Below are positions 8,310 to 17,471 of a stretch of DNA of 64,000 nt, in pieces. The notes below the pieces were generated by a model. The model searched no databases. It saw only the letters and a list, made by a program, of their open reading frames with translations, and had not been told where the DNA came from. Location: contig JAHBVU010000001.1 of the NCBI GenBank assembly GCA_019637315.1, positions 310,001 to 374,000 of the forward strand, written 5' to 3'. Every line of letters begins with the position of its first letter. The stretch's first letter is position 1. The position numbers were made by a program, and so were the translations under genes. The DNA comes from Gemmatimonadales bacterium. Lineage in GTDB: Bacteria; Gemmatimonadota; Gemmatimonadetes; Gemmatimonadales; GWC2-71-9.

Positions 8310-8888
8310 ATGCTGACCCGAGCCGAAGCGCTGGATCTGATGCACGAGTACACGGCATCCGACGCGCTTCGAAAACACATGTATGCGGTCGAGATCGCCA
8401 TGCGCGCCATGGCGGGGCAGTTTGATGCGGATCCCGAGTACTGGGGTATCGTCGGATTGCTGCATGATTTCGACTATGAACGGTTTCCCAATCACGCCCG
8501 CTCGGCGACCGAGGAGCATCCGGCCGAAGGGGTGCGGATCCTCGCGGCGCGGGGCCTCCCGCTCGATGCGCAGGAGGCCATCCTCGGTCACGCGGCCTAC
8601 ACCGGTATAGCGCGAACCACACCGCTGGCGCGCTCGCTCTTTGCGGTCGATGAGCTGTCCGGCTTCCTGGTGGCGTGCGCCCTGGTGCGTCCGTCGCGCT
8701 CGCTGGCCGACCTCGAGGTGTCGAGTGTCAGGAAGAAGCTGAAGGACAAGGCGTTTGCCCGCGGGGTCAGCCGCGAGGACGTGGCGACCGGCATCGCGGA
8801 GCTCGAGGTGTCACCCGAGGCGCACATCGAGTTCGTGCTGACGGCGCTCCGGCCGCACGAGCGCATTCTCGGGCTTGGCGGGGCGTGA
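8310..8888 (+). CDS. HD-domain (HDIG-type) phosphohydrolase
   Basis: A 192-residue soluble protein with an HD fold. The metal-binding His-Asp pair is in GLLHDFDYERFP (about residue 50), an upstream His in LRKHMYAVEIAM and a downstream His in ILGHAAYTGI. These residues are typical of metal-dependent phosphohydrolases of the HDIG group, often annotated as hydrolases of unknown nucleotides. I chose ATG 8310; a TTG three codons upstream (8301) is possible. The stop overlaps GTG 8885 of the next gene (GTGA), linking it to the phospholipase D-like synthase. Substrate unknown. Confidence 0.82.
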   Translation: MLTRAEALDLMHEYTASDALRKHMYAVEIAMRAMAGQFDADPEYWGIVGLLHDFDYERFPNHARSATEEHPAEGVRILAARGLPLDAQEAILGHAAYTGIARTTPLARSLFAVDELSGFLVACALVRPSRSLADLEVSSVRKKLKDKAFARGVSREDVATGIAELEVSPEAHIEFVLTALRPHERILGLGGA

Positions 8889-10300
8889 CCTCGATGGCCC
8901 GGTCGCAGCAGCAGGCGGCCGACGCTGTCGACCGGGCCATCGATCGCGCTGCCGGCTCGCGCCCGATTCCCGGCAATCAGGTTCGGTTGTTGTTTGACGG
9001 ACCAGCCACGTTTGCCGGGATGCTCGACCTGATCGAGACCGCCGAGCGTTGGGTTCATCTCGAGTCGTACATCTTTCGCAGCGACGATATCGGCCACCGG
9101 TTCGCGGACGCACTCGCCCGGCGAGCGCGCGAAGGTCTCCCGGTCCGTGTCATGGTCGACTGGTTCGGGTCCTGGGAAACCCGGCGTCGGTTCTGGCGCC
9201 GGATGACGGATGCGGGTGTGGAGGTGCGCCAGTTCCATCGGCCCCGGCCGGGCGAGCTTCAGTCGCTGCTCAGTCGCAATCATCGCAAGCTCGTCGTGGC
9301 CGACGGCAACCGTGCCATATTGGGCGGGCTCTGTATTGGCGATGAGTGGGCCGGCGACCCTGGTCGCGGGCGGTTGCCCTGGCGGGATTCGTCGATTCTG
9401 GTCGAGGGTCCTGCGGCAGCGGGGATCGACCAGACCTTTGCGCGCACCTGGCAGGTGGCCGGGCCTCCGGTGCCAGCGGCGCACATCGCCGCGGATGTTC
9501 GAGAGCGGGGCAACACGGCGGTTCGCGTCCTGGCCGGTGAGCCGGCCCGCGAGCGCGCCTACCGCGTGTCCGAACTGCTGCTGGCAGGTGCCAGCGAGCG
9601 GGTCTGGGTCACGGATGCGTACCTGGTTGCGCCGCGCCGGCTGTTCCGGTACCTCATCGATGCCGCGCGCGAGGGCGTCGATGTTCGGCTGCTGGTGCCG
9701 GGGTCGAGCGACGTGCCCTGGGTGCGCAATGTGACGCGGATCGGATATCGGGATCTGCTTCGGGCGGGGGTTCGCATCTTCGAGTGGGGCGGGTCGATGC
9801 TGCACGCCAAGACGGTCGTCGCGGACGGGCGGTGGGTGCGGATCGGCTCCAGTAACCTCAATCACTCGAGTCTGAGCGCGAACTACGAGCTCGACGTGCT
9901 GCTGGATGACCCCCGGGTCGGCCAGGAAATGGAGGCGCAGTTCCGCCGCGATCTCGAGTCGGCCGCTGAAGTCGTGACTCGCCCTGTCCGGGTGCCCCGG
10001 ATCGGTGCTGCATTTCCCGCGGCCCTGGCCATTTCGAATGGGCCGGGGGCTCACCACCGCCCCGGGTTTCGCGAGCGTCGGGAACGGTCGTTGCTCGCCG
10101 TGCGGACGCTAGCGGCCGGCGCCAGGCTGGCGCTGTTTGGGCCTCTGGCCCTGCTGCTGACGGGTCTTGGTGTGCTCTTCTTCTTTTTTCCCCGAGCGAT
10201 GGCTGTGGCGTTTGGGGTCCTGTTTTCCCTGCTGGCAGTGGTGGTTGGCGGGGAGGCCCTGCGCCGGACCCAGGACCGGGTGTCGGGATCCGGTCCCTGA
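8885..10300 (+). CDS. Phospholipase D-family cardiolipin synthase-like protein
   Basis: A 471-residue protein with two HKD motifs: NHRKLVVADGNRAILGG (about residue 135) and LHAKTVVADGRWVRIGSSN (about 300). It therefore has the duplicated PLD fold of cardiolipin synthases (ClsB-like), which condense two phosphatidylglycerols or exchange phosphatidyl groups. It differs from ClsA in lacking N-terminal membrane helices; instead two hydrophobic segments lie at the very C-terminus (residues about 410-465, GPLALLLTGLGVLFFFF and FGVLFSLLAVVV). The GTG at 8885 overlaps the previous stop; ATG 8894 is an equally possible start. Last gene of the cyclophilin-led run. Confidence 0.88.
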   Translation: MTSMARSQQQAADAVDRAIDRAAGSRPIPGNQVRLLFDGPATFAGMLDLIETAERWVHLESYIFRSDDIGHRFADALARRAREGLPVRVMVDWFGSWETRRRFWRRMTDAGVEVRQFHRPRPGELQSLLSRNHRKLVVADGNRAILGGLCIGDEWAGDPGRGRLPWRDSSILVEGPAAAGIDQTFARTWQVAGPPVPAAHIAADVRERGNTAVRVLAGEPARERAYRVSELLLAGASERVWVTDAYLVAPRRLFRYLIDAAREGVDVRLLVPGSSDVPWVRNVTRIGYRDLLRAGVRIFEWGGSMLHAKTVVADGRWVRIGSSNLNHSSLSANYELDVLLDDPRVGQEMEAQFRRDLESAAEVVTRPVRVPRIGAAFPAALAISNGPGAHHRPGFRERRERSLLAVRTLAAGARLALFGPLALLLTGLGVLFFFFPRAMAVAFGVLFSLLAVVVGGEALRRTQDRVSGSGP

Positions 10301-10325
10301 CCGTCGCTCTTGCGCCCTCAACAAA

Positions 10326-10331
10326 TATCTT
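10326..10331 (+). promoter_or_regulatory. -10-like TATCTT box before ECF sigma gene
   Basis: TATCTT ends 5 nt before the ATG at 10337 and no Shine-Dalgarno sequence separates them. The spacing predicts transcription starting at or near the A of the start codon. Confidence 0.45.
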
Positions 10332-10336
10332 TCGGC

Positions 10337-10897
10337 ATGCGTAATACCGATGTGCCCGAGTCGCGGTTGGCTGCGGCAGCCCGGATGGGCGATGCCGAGG
10401 CCTACGGCCGGCTGGTGCTGGCACAAGGGCCGGTGGCGCGACGGGTGGCATACGGGATCCTGGGTAACTGGGACGAGGCGGACGACGTGGTCCAGGACGC
10501 CGCGCTGGCAGGCTGGCTCGCCATCGAGCGATTCGATCCGGATCGCGCGTTTCGCCCCTGGTTCCTTCGGATCGTGTCGAACGCCGCGCTCGACGGGCTG
10601 CGGCGCCGGCGGGTTCGGGAGAGTGATGTGCTCGACGAGTCAATGCCGAGTCGTGGGGCGGGGCCGGATCGCGAAGCCGATCGGTCGCTGCTGCGAGATC
10701 GGATCAAGGCGGCAATGGCTGAGCTGTCGGAACGGCAGCGGGTGGCGGTGATGTTGTTTGACGGTGAAGGATACAGTCATGCGGAAATTGCGGCCGTGCT
10801 GGAGGTGCCGGAAGGCACGGTTCGCTCTTACGTATTTCACGCGCGGCGGGCGCTCCGGAAGTCGCTCGCGGCCCTGGTAGAGGCACCGTCCAAATGA
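10337..10897 (+). CDS. ECF-type RNA polymerase sigma factor
   Basis: A 186-residue sigma70-family factor with region 2 (ADDVVQDAALAGWLAIERFD, FRPWFLRIVSNAALDGLRRRR) and region 4 (LSERQRVAVMLFDGEGYSHAEIA, VPEGTVRSYVFHARRAL) and nothing between or beyond, the extracytoplasmic-function layout. It overlaps the next gene by ATGA and leads a run of seven same-strand genes ending in a MacAB-TolC pump, so it probably controls envelope-stress-induced efflux and its own operon. The start follows a TATCTT box by 5 nt. Confidence 0.94.
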   Translation: MRNTDVPESRLAAAARMGDAEAYGRLVLAQGPVARRVAYGILGNWDEADDVVQDAALAGWLAIERFDPDRAFRPWFLRIVSNAALDGLRRRRVRESDVLDESMPSRGAGPDREADRSLLRDRIKAAMAELSERQRVAVMLFDGEGYSHAEIAAVLEVPEGTVRSYVFHARRALRKSLAALVEAPSK

Positions 10898-11232
10898 ATC
10901 GTTCTCCCTTTGACGCCGAGCGCGACGAAGAGCTGGGTGGATGGTTGCGTGAGGCGCTGACCGGTCCGGATCAGGATCGATTCCTCCGTCGGCTCGGAGT
11001 TGCGCTCAACGGGTTGCCGATGCGTCGGTCGGCCTGGGATGAACTGGCCGGGTGGGGCCGCCCACGGGTCCTGGCAGCAGCGGTGGCCGCAGGTTTTGTT
11101 CTCGGCGTCGCGCTCTTTCAGGGATGGCGCGATCGTGGCCGGGTCGAACCGGCACCCTCGGTGGCCGCGGCGCTGTTCGAGCAGCCGGTTGACGCTCCGG
11201 TTCTCTATGCCGTGCTCGGGGGCGAACCGTGA
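10894..11232 (+). CDS. Small single-pass membrane protein, putative anti-sigma factor
   Basis: A 112-residue protein with an acidic N-terminal cytoplasmic part (ERDEELGGWLREALTGPDQD), one hydrophobic helix at about residues 55-73 (VLAAAVAAGFVLGVALFQG) and a short external tail. No zinc-binding H-x3-C-x2-C is present, so it is not a classical ZAS anti-sigma factor. Its place directly after the sigma gene with an ATGA overlap, and a GTGA overlap to the CpxP-like gene, suggests it holds the sigma factor at the membrane. This role is inferred from context. Confidence 0.68.
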   Translation: MNRSPFDAERDEELGGWLREALTGPDQDRFLRRLGVALNGLPMRRSAWDELAGWGRPRVLAAAVAAGFVLGVALFQGWRDRGRVEPAPSVAAALFEQPVDAPVLYAVLGGEP

Positions 11233-11621
11233 TGGCGCCTCGATCGGCGGCCGCGCGATTGCTCGTACTGGCGTTTGCGCTCGGTTCGCTGGTCGGCGGA
11301 GGGATCATGCTCGTGGTCGACCGGGTCGTGGCCAAGGATGATCGCCCGCCGACACAGGAGGGCGGCTATCTGGGCCGTTTGACTCGGGAATTGAGTCTGA
11401 CCGAGCCGCAGCAGGCCTCGGTCAAAGAGGTGTTGCGTCGGCACGAGCCGGCGATGGATTCGGTGTGGGCGGAAGTGCGTTGGCGCTTCGATGCTCCGCG
11501 TCAGGCGGTCGCGCGCGACATCCGTACGGTGCTCACGGCCGAGCAAGTCACGAAATACGAGGCCTATCTGGCGCGGCGGGACAGTGCGCAGAAGGCGAAA
11601 GGGAAGCATGCTCCGAAGTAG
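11229..11621 (+). CDS. CpxP/Spy/CnrX-like periplasmic sensor protein
   Basis: A 130-residue protein with an N-terminal signal anchor (AARLLVLAFALGSLVGGGI) followed by a helical domain of the heavy-metal-resistance/Spy type (LTRELSLTEPQQASVKEVLRRHEPAMDSVW, IRTVLTAEQVTKYEAYL). The pair 'LTEPQ...' and 'LTAEQ...' corresponds to the LTxxQ motifs of CpxP and Spy. Such proteins sense misfolded envelope proteins or metals in the periplasm and can control a membrane anti-sigma factor. It starts with GTG overlapping the previous stop (GTGA), or at the adjacent ATG 11232, and overlaps tolC by 14 nt. Confidence 0.8.
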   Translation: MMAPRSAAARLLVLAFALGSLVGGGIMLVVDRVVAKDDRPPTQEGGYLGRLTRELSLTEPQQASVKEVLRRHEPAMDSVWAEVRWRFDAPRQAVARDIRTVLTAEQVTKYEAYLARRDSAQKAKGKHAPK

Positions 11622-12909
11622 TGTGGCGGCCGTGGTGGTTCTCGGAATGGCAGCGACCGGGGTCGCAGGGCAGGACAAGCCGGCGCTGACGCTGACCGAA
11701 GCGGTCGAGCGGGCGCAGCGAGCGCAGCCGCAGGTGGTGCAGGCCGAGAACGCGGTGCGGTCCGCGGACGCGCGTTTGCGTGCGGCGCGAGGTGCCTATC
11801 TGCCCAATCTGACGTTGACAAGCTCAGCAGGGCAGTTCTACACCGAAGGGCAGCGGATCGATCCGAGTACCGGGCAGCTGACGCCGAGCAACTCGACCAA
11901 CATCAGCTTGAACGGCAACGTGCAGTCGAACATCGAACTGTTCGACGGCTTTCGTCGCGGCGCGGAATCGCGCTCGGCGCGGGCCAGTCGGGAGGCGGCC
12001 TCGGAAAACCTCGAGAACGCCCGGTTTTCGCAGGAACTGATTACCACGAACCAGTTCTTCGATGTGCTGGCGGCGTTGCAGCTGGTGCGGGTCCGCGAAG
12101 CGAGCGTCCGGCGTGCCGACGAGCAACTCAAGGTCTCGATCGCGCGGCTGCGAGCCGGTGCCGCCATCCGGTCCGATTCTCTGCGGTCGCTCGTCAACCT
12201 GGGTACCGCGCAGATTCAGTTGCTGACGGCGCAGTCTCAGCTGGCGTCGGGCGAGGCCAACCTGGGGCGTTTGGTGGGCAACGAGGGGCCGGTCTCGGCC
12301 GTCGACGATTCCGCCTTCTACGTCACGCATGAGGCGCTCGACACCGTGGCGCTGCGAACCGAGGCGCTCAATCGCTCGCCGCAGGTCACCGCGGCCGAGG
12401 CGTCCTATCGCGCGGCACTGGCGACGGTCGACGTCGCTCGGGCGGGGTACTGGCCGACCGTCAACCTCGGCGGCTCGGCCTCGCTCAATGGCAGTCAGCA
12501 GAACGACTATCGCTTCAACCAGCAGCGGCAGGCGACCCTGTCGCTCAACTGGCAGGTGTTCAACCGGTTTACCCGGGAGCAGAACATTGCCAACCAGCGT
12601 GCGGCCGCCGACAACGCCGAGGCGACCGCAGCGGAAGCGCGTCGCCTGGTGCTGGCGAATTTGACGGCGCGCCTGGCCGAACTCGAGGCAGCCCGGACGC
12701 GGACCACGATCACCGGGACCAGCCTTGCAGCGGCAACGGAAGATCTGCGGGTCCAGCAGGAACGCTACCGATTGGGCGTTGCAACGATTGTCGACGTGTT
12801 GACGTCTCAGGAGGCGTTGACGCAGGCAGAGGTCGATGTGGTCAATGCGCGGTTCGACTACCTGCGCGCGCGGGCTCAGATTCAGGCGCTGATCGGACGG
12901 AAGCTATGA
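11608..12909 (+). CDS. TolC-type outer membrane efflux protein
   Basis: A 433-residue protein with a signal peptide ([18 protein letters not shown], cleavage near residue 21) and two repeated coiled-coil/strand halves of the OEP family ([66 protein letters not shown]). It forms the outer membrane exit duct of a tripartite pump. It lies between the CpxP-like sensor and the MacB ATPase gene and overlaps the latter by ATGA, so its partners are the MacA and MacB proteins encoded next. Confidence 0.93.
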   Translation: MLRSSVAAVVVLGMAATGVAGQDKPALTLTEAVERAQRAQPQVVQAENAVRSADARLRAARGAYLPNLTLTSSAGQFYTEGQRIDPSTGQLTPSNSTNISLNGNVQSNIELFDGFRRGAESRSARASREAASENLENARFSQELITTNQFFDVLAALQLVRVREASVRRADEQLKVSIARLRAGAAIRSDSLRSLVNLGTAQIQLLTAQSQLASGEANLGRLVGNEGPVSAVDDSAFYVTHEALDTVALRTEALNRSPQVTAAEASYRAALATVDVARAGYWPTVNLGGSASLNGSQQNDYRFNQQRQATLSLNWQVFNRFTREQNIANQRAAADNAEATAAEARRLVLANLTARLAELEAARTRTTITGTSLAAATEDLRVQQERYRLGVATIVDVLTSQEALTQAEVDVVNARFDYLRARAQIQALIGRKL

Positions 12910-13658
12910 GTGCAGCCTCGATCGAAACGACGGCCGAGCGGATGGCGATGCTGCCGCCCGACGTGCCGAGAGATGCGGTCATCGTCGTGCGGGATCTCCA
13001 CCGTGAATACGTGATGGGCAGCGAGGTGGTTCGTGCCCTGCGTGGCATCGACCTCACCATCCGCAGGAACGAGTTTGTCGCCATCATGGGGCCGTCCGGG
13101 TCGGGTAAGTCGACCCTGATGAACATGATCGGCTGCCTCGATACGCCCACGTCAGGCGAGTACTGGCTCAATGGCTATCGAGTCTCGGAGTTGAGCGACG
13201 ACCAGTTGGCTCGGATTCGCAACAAGGAAATCGGGTTCGTCTTTCAGACCTTCAATCTGCTGCCGCGTGCGTCGGCGTTGCAGAACGTCGAACTCCCGAT
13301 GGTTTACGCGGGAACGAGTTCCAAAGATCGCCGGGCAGCGGCCGAAGGCGCGTTATCGCGGGTTGGCCTGCAGGACCGGATGCACCATCGGCCGAACGAA
13401 CTGTCCGGTGGTCAGCGGCAGCGGGTGGCCATTGCCCGGGCGCTGGTCAACAACCCCAGCATCATCCTGGCCGACGAGCCGACCGGCAACCTCGACTCCA
13501 AGACCAGCGAGGAGATCCTGGCGCTGTTCGAGCAGTTGCACGACGAAGGCCAGACGATCGTGCTGGTAACACACGAGCCGGATATCGCGGCACACGCCCG
13601 CCGCCAGATCCATGTACGTGACGGGCGAGTCGAGCGCGATTTCGCAACGGAGAAGTGA
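12906..13658 (+). CDS. MacB/LolD-type ABC transporter ATP-binding protein
   Basis: A 250-residue ABC ATPase with Walker [10 protein letters not shown] (about residue 62), Q-loop [11 protein letters not shown], signature LSGGQRQR, Walker [14 protein letters not shown] and H-loop VTHEP. It is of the MacB/LolD/FtsE class that powers mechanotransmission through FtsX-fold permeases without carrying substrate through the membrane. In this operon the ATPase and permease are separate genes rather than fused as in E. coli MacB. The start overlaps the tolC stop (ATGA); the stop overlaps the macA-like start (GTGA). Confidence 0.95.
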   Translation: MSAASIETTAERMAMLPPDVPRDAVIVVRDLHREYVMGSEVVRALRGIDLTIRRNEFVAIMGPSGSGKSTLMNMIGCLDTPTSGEYWLNGYRVSELSDDQLARIRNKEIGFVFQTFNLLPRASALQNVELPMVYAGTSSKDRRAAAEGALSRVGLQDRMHHRPNELSGGQRQRVAIARALVNNPSIILADEPTGNLDSKTSEEILALFEQLHDEGQTIVLVTHEPDIAAHARRQIHVRDGRVERDFATEK

Positions 13659-15190
13659 TGATGGGACGTTTCAGTCGAGCCGCGGTAGTGGCAGTGACCG
13701 CGCTCGTGGTTGGCACGGGCTGCAATCGGCAGCAGGCGCCTGCGGTACTGTTTCAGTCGGTTCCGGTCGAGCGACGCGATGTCGTCGTTTCGGCGCGGGC
13801 GACCGGTACGATTCAGCCGGATACGGTCGTCGAGGTCAAGTCGAAGGCTTCGGGCGAGATTCTGGAAATGCGTGCCGAGACGGGTGCGACGGTACAGCGC
13901 GGCACGCTGCTGGTCCGGGTCGATCAGCGCTCGCCGCGCAACACGCTGAACCAGGCCGAGGCGGATTTGGACGTGGTGCGGGCGCGGCTGCAGAATGCTG
14001 AGGCGCAGAAGCGCAGGTCGGACGAACTCTTCAAGTCGCAGTCCATCACGGAGCAGGAGCATGAAACGGCAGTGCTCTCCGTGGCCAACGCGCGCGCGGA
14101 GGTGATTCGGGCCCAGGTGGCCGTCGAAGAGGCCCGAATCTCGATGGAAGATACTGACGTGCTGGCGCCGATTACCGGTACCATCATCGCGAAGAATGTG
14201 GAACGCGGGCAGGTCATTTCTTCGCCGACGCGCGATGTGGGCGGTGGCACGGTCCTGCTGACCATGGCCGATCTGGGCCTCGTGCAGGTCCGTACGCTGG
14301 TCGATGAGACCGACATCGGAAAGATCCGAGCCGGACTACGGGCCACGGTTACGGTCGATGCATATCCGAATCAGCCGTTTCAGGGTGAGATTCTCAAGGT
14401 CGAGCCAAAGGCAGAAACGCTCCAGAACGTGACCATGTTTCCGGTGCTGGTCCGGATCGACAATCGGAACGGGCTGCTCAAGCCGGGCATGAACGCGGAT
14501 GTTGAACTGCACATTGGCCGGCGTGACAGCGTGCTTGCGATTCCGAATGCCGCGCTCCGTACTCAGCGAGACGTAGGGTCGGCTGCCTCGGTGCTCGGCA
14601 TCTCGGATCAGGATCTCCAGACGATGCTGGCCGAGGCGCGTCGGACGGCTGAAGCAGCTGCCCAGCCGGCTGCAGCCGGTCGGGATTCCGCCGCGGCTCC
14701 GGCTCCGGCGCCTGCCCAGGCGGCGGCCAACACGATGACGACACCGGACGGTCGCACCATCACCCTGCCCGAGGGCGTCACGGCTACGCAGGCGCAGGCC
14801 ATCATGCGGAAGCGGTTCTCCGGCGAAACCCTGACGGCCCAGGAGCAGCAGGTCATGCAGCAGCTGCAGCGCAGCTTCCGTGGCGGTGCGGGTGGAGGGG
14901 GCAGCCCCGGCGGCGGCCGGGGGCGTCAGGCCGCCAGCGGTAACGACTTCCAGTTCGGCGGCGACTACATCGTCTTCGTGATGAAGAACGGGCGGCCAAC
15001 CCCCGTCATGGTGCGCACCGGCCTGACCGACCTGGACTACAGCGAAGTCGTGCGCGGCTTGAGCGCAGATGATTCGGTGCTGGTCTTGCCGAGTGCCAGC
15101 CTGGTGCAGCAGCAGCAGGAGCAGCGGACCCGGATCAATCAGATGACCGGGGGCGGTGGACTCCCCGGAGTGCGAACAGGAGGTCGCTAA
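13655..15190 (+). CDS. MacA-type periplasmic adaptor, lipoprotein
   Basis: A 511-residue membrane-fusion protein. A lipoprotein signal ends in a lipobox-like VGTGC with Cys23 as acylation site. The biotinyl-lipoyl half-motif [25 protein letters not shown] is cut here to [15 protein letters not shown] for reference; a coiled coil follows at about 85-150, then the second lipoyl half ([19 protein letters not shown]) and beta-barrel domains. Between about 310 and 420 there is an unusual insertion rich in Ala, Pro, Gln and Gly ([25 protein letters not shown]). It joins the ATPase/permease to TolC. GTG 13655 or ATG 13658 is the start. Confidence 0.92.
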   Translation: MMMGRFSRAAVVAVTALVVGTGCNRQQAPAVLFQSVPVERRDVVVSARATGTIQPDTVVEVKSKASGEILEMRAETGATVQRGTLLVRVDQRSPRNTLNQAEADLDVVRARLQNAEAQKRRSDELFKSQSITEQEHETAVLSVANARAEVIRAQVAVEEARISMEDTDVLAPITGTIIAKNVERGQVISSPTRDVGGGTVLLTMADLGLVQVRTLVDETDIGKIRAGLRATVTVDAYPNQPFQGEILKVEPKAETLQNVTMFPVLVRIDNRNGLLKPGMNADVELHIGRRDSVLAIPNAALRTQRDVGSAASVLGISDQDLQTMLAEARRTAEAAAQPAAAGRDSAAAPAPAPAQAAANTMTTPDGRTITLPEGVTATQAQAIMRKRFSGETLTAQEQQVMQQLQRSFRGGAGGGGSPGGGRGRQAASGNDFQFGGDYIVFVMKNGRPTPVMVRTGLTDLDYSEVVRGLSADDSVLVLPSASLVQQQQEQRTRINQMTGGGGLPGVRTGGR

Positions 15191-15191
15191 C

Positions 15192-16406
15192 GTGATCGTC
15201 GGCGAAACGTTCAAAGTTGCGCTTTCGAGCATCCGGGCCAACAAGCTCCGGGCGGCGCTCACCATGCTCGGCATCATCATCGGCGTCGGTGCGGTGATTG
15301 CCGTCGTGGCGCTGGGGACGGGTGCACAGCGGGCGGTCGAGGAACGAATCAAGGCGCTCGGTACCAACGTGTTGACCGTGTTCCCCGGCCAGTCGTTCTT
15401 CGGAGGACGTGCGTCGGATGTCCGGGTCAACCTGACCGTCGACGATGCCAACGCGCTCCGGTCCGATGCCAAGCTGATTGCCGAGGTCGTGCCGGAGATC
15501 TCCCGGAACATGACCGTCGTGTACGGCAATCAGAACCTCAACTCGAGCATCGTCGGGACCACTCCGAACTTCTTGCCGGTCAAGAACTTTCAGATCGAGT
15601 ACGGCGAGATGTTCACCACCGGCGATGACGCCGCCCGGCAGCGGTACGCCGTGGTCGGCAATGCCATCCCGAATATGCTGAATGCCAACCCCGCGGCGCT
15701 GATCAGGCAGACCATCTCTATCGGCGGGCAGAACTTCGAGGTCATCGGCGTGCTCGCGGCCAAGGGAGCCGCCATGTCGTTTCAGAACCCGGACGAGCAG
15801 ATCCTGATTCCGCTCAGCACCGCCCGCTATCGATTGATGGGTACCGACAGGCTGCGGCAGATCAGTCTTCAGGTGCGCGACGGCGTTCCGCTCGATCAGG
15901 GTATGGTCGACATCGAGCGCATCATGCGGCGGGAGCACAAGATTCGGCCGGGTGCGGCGAACGACTTCCAGATTCGCAACCAGCAGGAGTTCCTCGCGAC
16001 GCAGCAGCAGACTACCCAGGTCTTCGGCGTGCTGCTGGCCAGCATTGCGGCTGTGTCGCTCGTGGTGGGCGGTATCGGGATCATGAACATCATGCTCGTG
16101 TCGGTGACCGAGCGGACCCGTGAAATCGGCGTGCGCCGGGCACTCGGCGCCACCAAGCTCAATATCATGGGTCAGTTCCTGGTCGAGGCGGTCGTGCTCT
16201 GCCTGATGGGAGGGTTGTTCGGTGTCCTGGCAGGGGCCGGCGGTGCGATGGCGATGTCGAAGTTTCTGGGCTGGTCGACCATCGTTTCGCCCACCGCGGT
16301 GATGGTGGCATTCCTGTTCAGCGCCTTCGTCGGGCTCTTCTTCGGGCTCTGGCCCGCGCGCCGGGCTGCCAACCTGAATACCATCGACGCCCTGCGATAC
16401 GAGTAG
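15192..16406 (+). CDS. MacB-type ABC transporter permease
   Basis: A 404-residue permease with one N-terminal membrane helix (LTMLGIIIGVGAVIAVVAL), a MacB periplasmic core domain (residues 50-245) and three C-terminal helices of the FtsX fold, including the family signature VTERTREIGVRRALGA before helix 3. It is the membrane partner of the ATPase at 12906. The start at GTG 15192, just after the previous stop, gives the usual short N-terminus; an upstream GTG at 15156 overlapping the adaptor is possible. Last gene of the sigma-led operon. Confidence 0.93.
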   Translation: MIVGETFKVALSSIRANKLRAALTMLGIIIGVGAVIAVVALGTGAQRAVEERIKALGTNVLTVFPGQSFFGGRASDVRVNLTVDDANALRSDAKLIAEVVPEISRNMTVVYGNQNLNSSIVGTTPNFLPVKNFQIEYGEMFTTGDDAARQRYAVVGNAIPNMLNANPAALIRQTISIGGQNFEVIGVLAAKGAAMSFQNPDEQILIPLSTARYRLMGTDRLRQISLQVRDGVPLDQGMVDIERIMRREHKIRPGAANDFQIRNQQEFLATQQQTTQVFGVLLASIAAVSLVVGGIGIMNIMLVSVTERTREIGVRRALGATKLNIMGQFLVEAVVLCLMGGLFGVLAGAGGAMAMSKFLGWSTIVSPTAVMVAFLFSAFVGLFFGLWPARRAANLNTIDALRYE

Positions 16407-16456
16407 CTGCTGTTCTGGCCGGCCGCGGTGGGCTCCCCGCCGCGCGCCGGTCTTCC

Positions 16457-16462
16457 TATCTT
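16457..16462 (+). promoter_or_regulatory. -10-like TATCTT box before fabH
   Basis: TATCTT ends 10 nt before the ATG at 16473. The intervening bases carry no Shine-Dalgarno sequence, so the mRNA leader would be only a few nucleotides. Confidence 0.4.
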
Positions 16463-16472
16463 GCTGCACGCC

Positions 16473-17468
16473 ATGCCTACCAGCGCCATACTCGGCACCG
16501 GCCGAGCCGTTCCCGAGCGGGTCGTCACCAACCACGAACTCGCGACCCTGATGGACACGTCCGACGAGTGGATCCGAACCCGGACCGGGATCGAGCGCCG
16601 GCATTGGATCACGCCGGGCGAAACCGGGGTTGCCCTGGCCGTCACGGCATCGCGGCAAGCGCTCGAGATGGCGGGCATCGAACCGTCCGAGCTCGATGCC
16701 ATCGTCTATTCCTCGTCGACTCCGGACCAGTTTCTTCCCGGCAACGGGGTGTTGCTGCAGGATCGACTCGGTGCGGGGACGATTCCGGCCATCGACCTCC
16801 GGATGCAGTGTGCCGGGTTCATCTACGGCCTGTCCGTGGCCGACAACTTCATCCGGCTGGGCACCTACCGGAGGATCCTGGTGGTGGGTCAGGAGATTCA
16901 GTCGACCCGGATGGATGTCAGCGATCGGGGTCGCAATACCGCGGTGATCTTTGCGGACGGAGCGGGGGCCGCCGTGCTTTCGGCCACCGACGACCCGGGG
17001 CGCGGCATTCTGGCCGTCGACCTCGGCTCGGATGGTGCGCATGCCGAGTCGCTCTGGGTCCCTGAGCCCGGGGCGATCCATTCTCCGATGATCGACGCCG
17101 GGCGCTACGCGCAGGGCCGCTACTTCCTGCACATGGATGGGAAAGAGGTCTTTCGTCACGCGGTGGAGCGAATGCCGGCCTCGGTGCGCAGCTGCCTCGA
17201 TCGAGTCAGCCTCACTCCGGCCAGCATCGATCTTCTGATACCGCACCAGGCCAATGCTCGCATCACTGATGCGGTCCAGCGTTCACTTGGCCTTCGCGAC
17301 GACCAGGTCTACGGCAACATTGCCCGGTACGGCAACACCACCTCGGCCAGCATTCCGATTGCGCTGGACGAGTGCGTCCGCGCCGAGCGCGTGAAGCCGG
17401 GCGCGCTGGTGGCGTTCACGGCGTTCGGGTCGGGCTTTGTCTGGGGCAGCGTCCTGCTGCGCTGGTAG
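16473..17468 (+). CDS. fabH: 3-oxoacyl-[acyl-carrier-protein] synthase III
   Basis: A 331-residue thiolase-fold enzyme that condenses acetyl-CoA (or another acyl-CoA) with malonyl-ACP to start fatty acid synthesis. The Cys-His-Asn triad is clear: Cys113 in DLRMQCAGFIYGL, His258 in LIPHQANARI and Asn288 in YGNTTSASIP. The N-terminal SDEWIRTRTGI motif is typical of FabH. It stands alone, not in a fab cluster, so it may instead serve a specialised acyl primer; nearby genes do not decide this. It converges with the next gene 3 nt away. Confidence 0.93.
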   Translation: MPTSAILGTGRAVPERVVTNHELATLMDTSDEWIRTRTGIERRHWITPGETGVALAVTASRQALEMAGIEPSELDAIVYSSSTPDQFLPGNGVLLQDRLGAGTIPAIDLRMQCAGFIYGLSVADNFIRLGTYRRILVVGQEIQSTRMDVSDRGRNTAVIFADGAGAAVLSATDDPGRGILAVDLGSDGAHAESLWVPEPGAIHSPMIDAGRYAQGRYFLHMDGKEVFRHAVERMPASVRSCLDRVSLTPASIDLLIPHQANARITDAVQRSLGLRDDQVYGNIARYGNTTSASIPIALDECVRAERVKPGALVAFTAFGSGFVWGSVLLRW

Positions 17469-17471
17469 CGG

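Noticed and set aside
8597-10057. 486-residue minus-strand open frame
   Set aside because: Antisense to the phospholipase D-type gene, whose two HKD motifs prove the plus strand. High GC keeps the shadow open.
15135-17246. 703-residue minus-strand open frame
   Set aside because: Covers the MacB permease and FabH genes on the other strand; low-complexity His/Arg/Asp composition and no motif.
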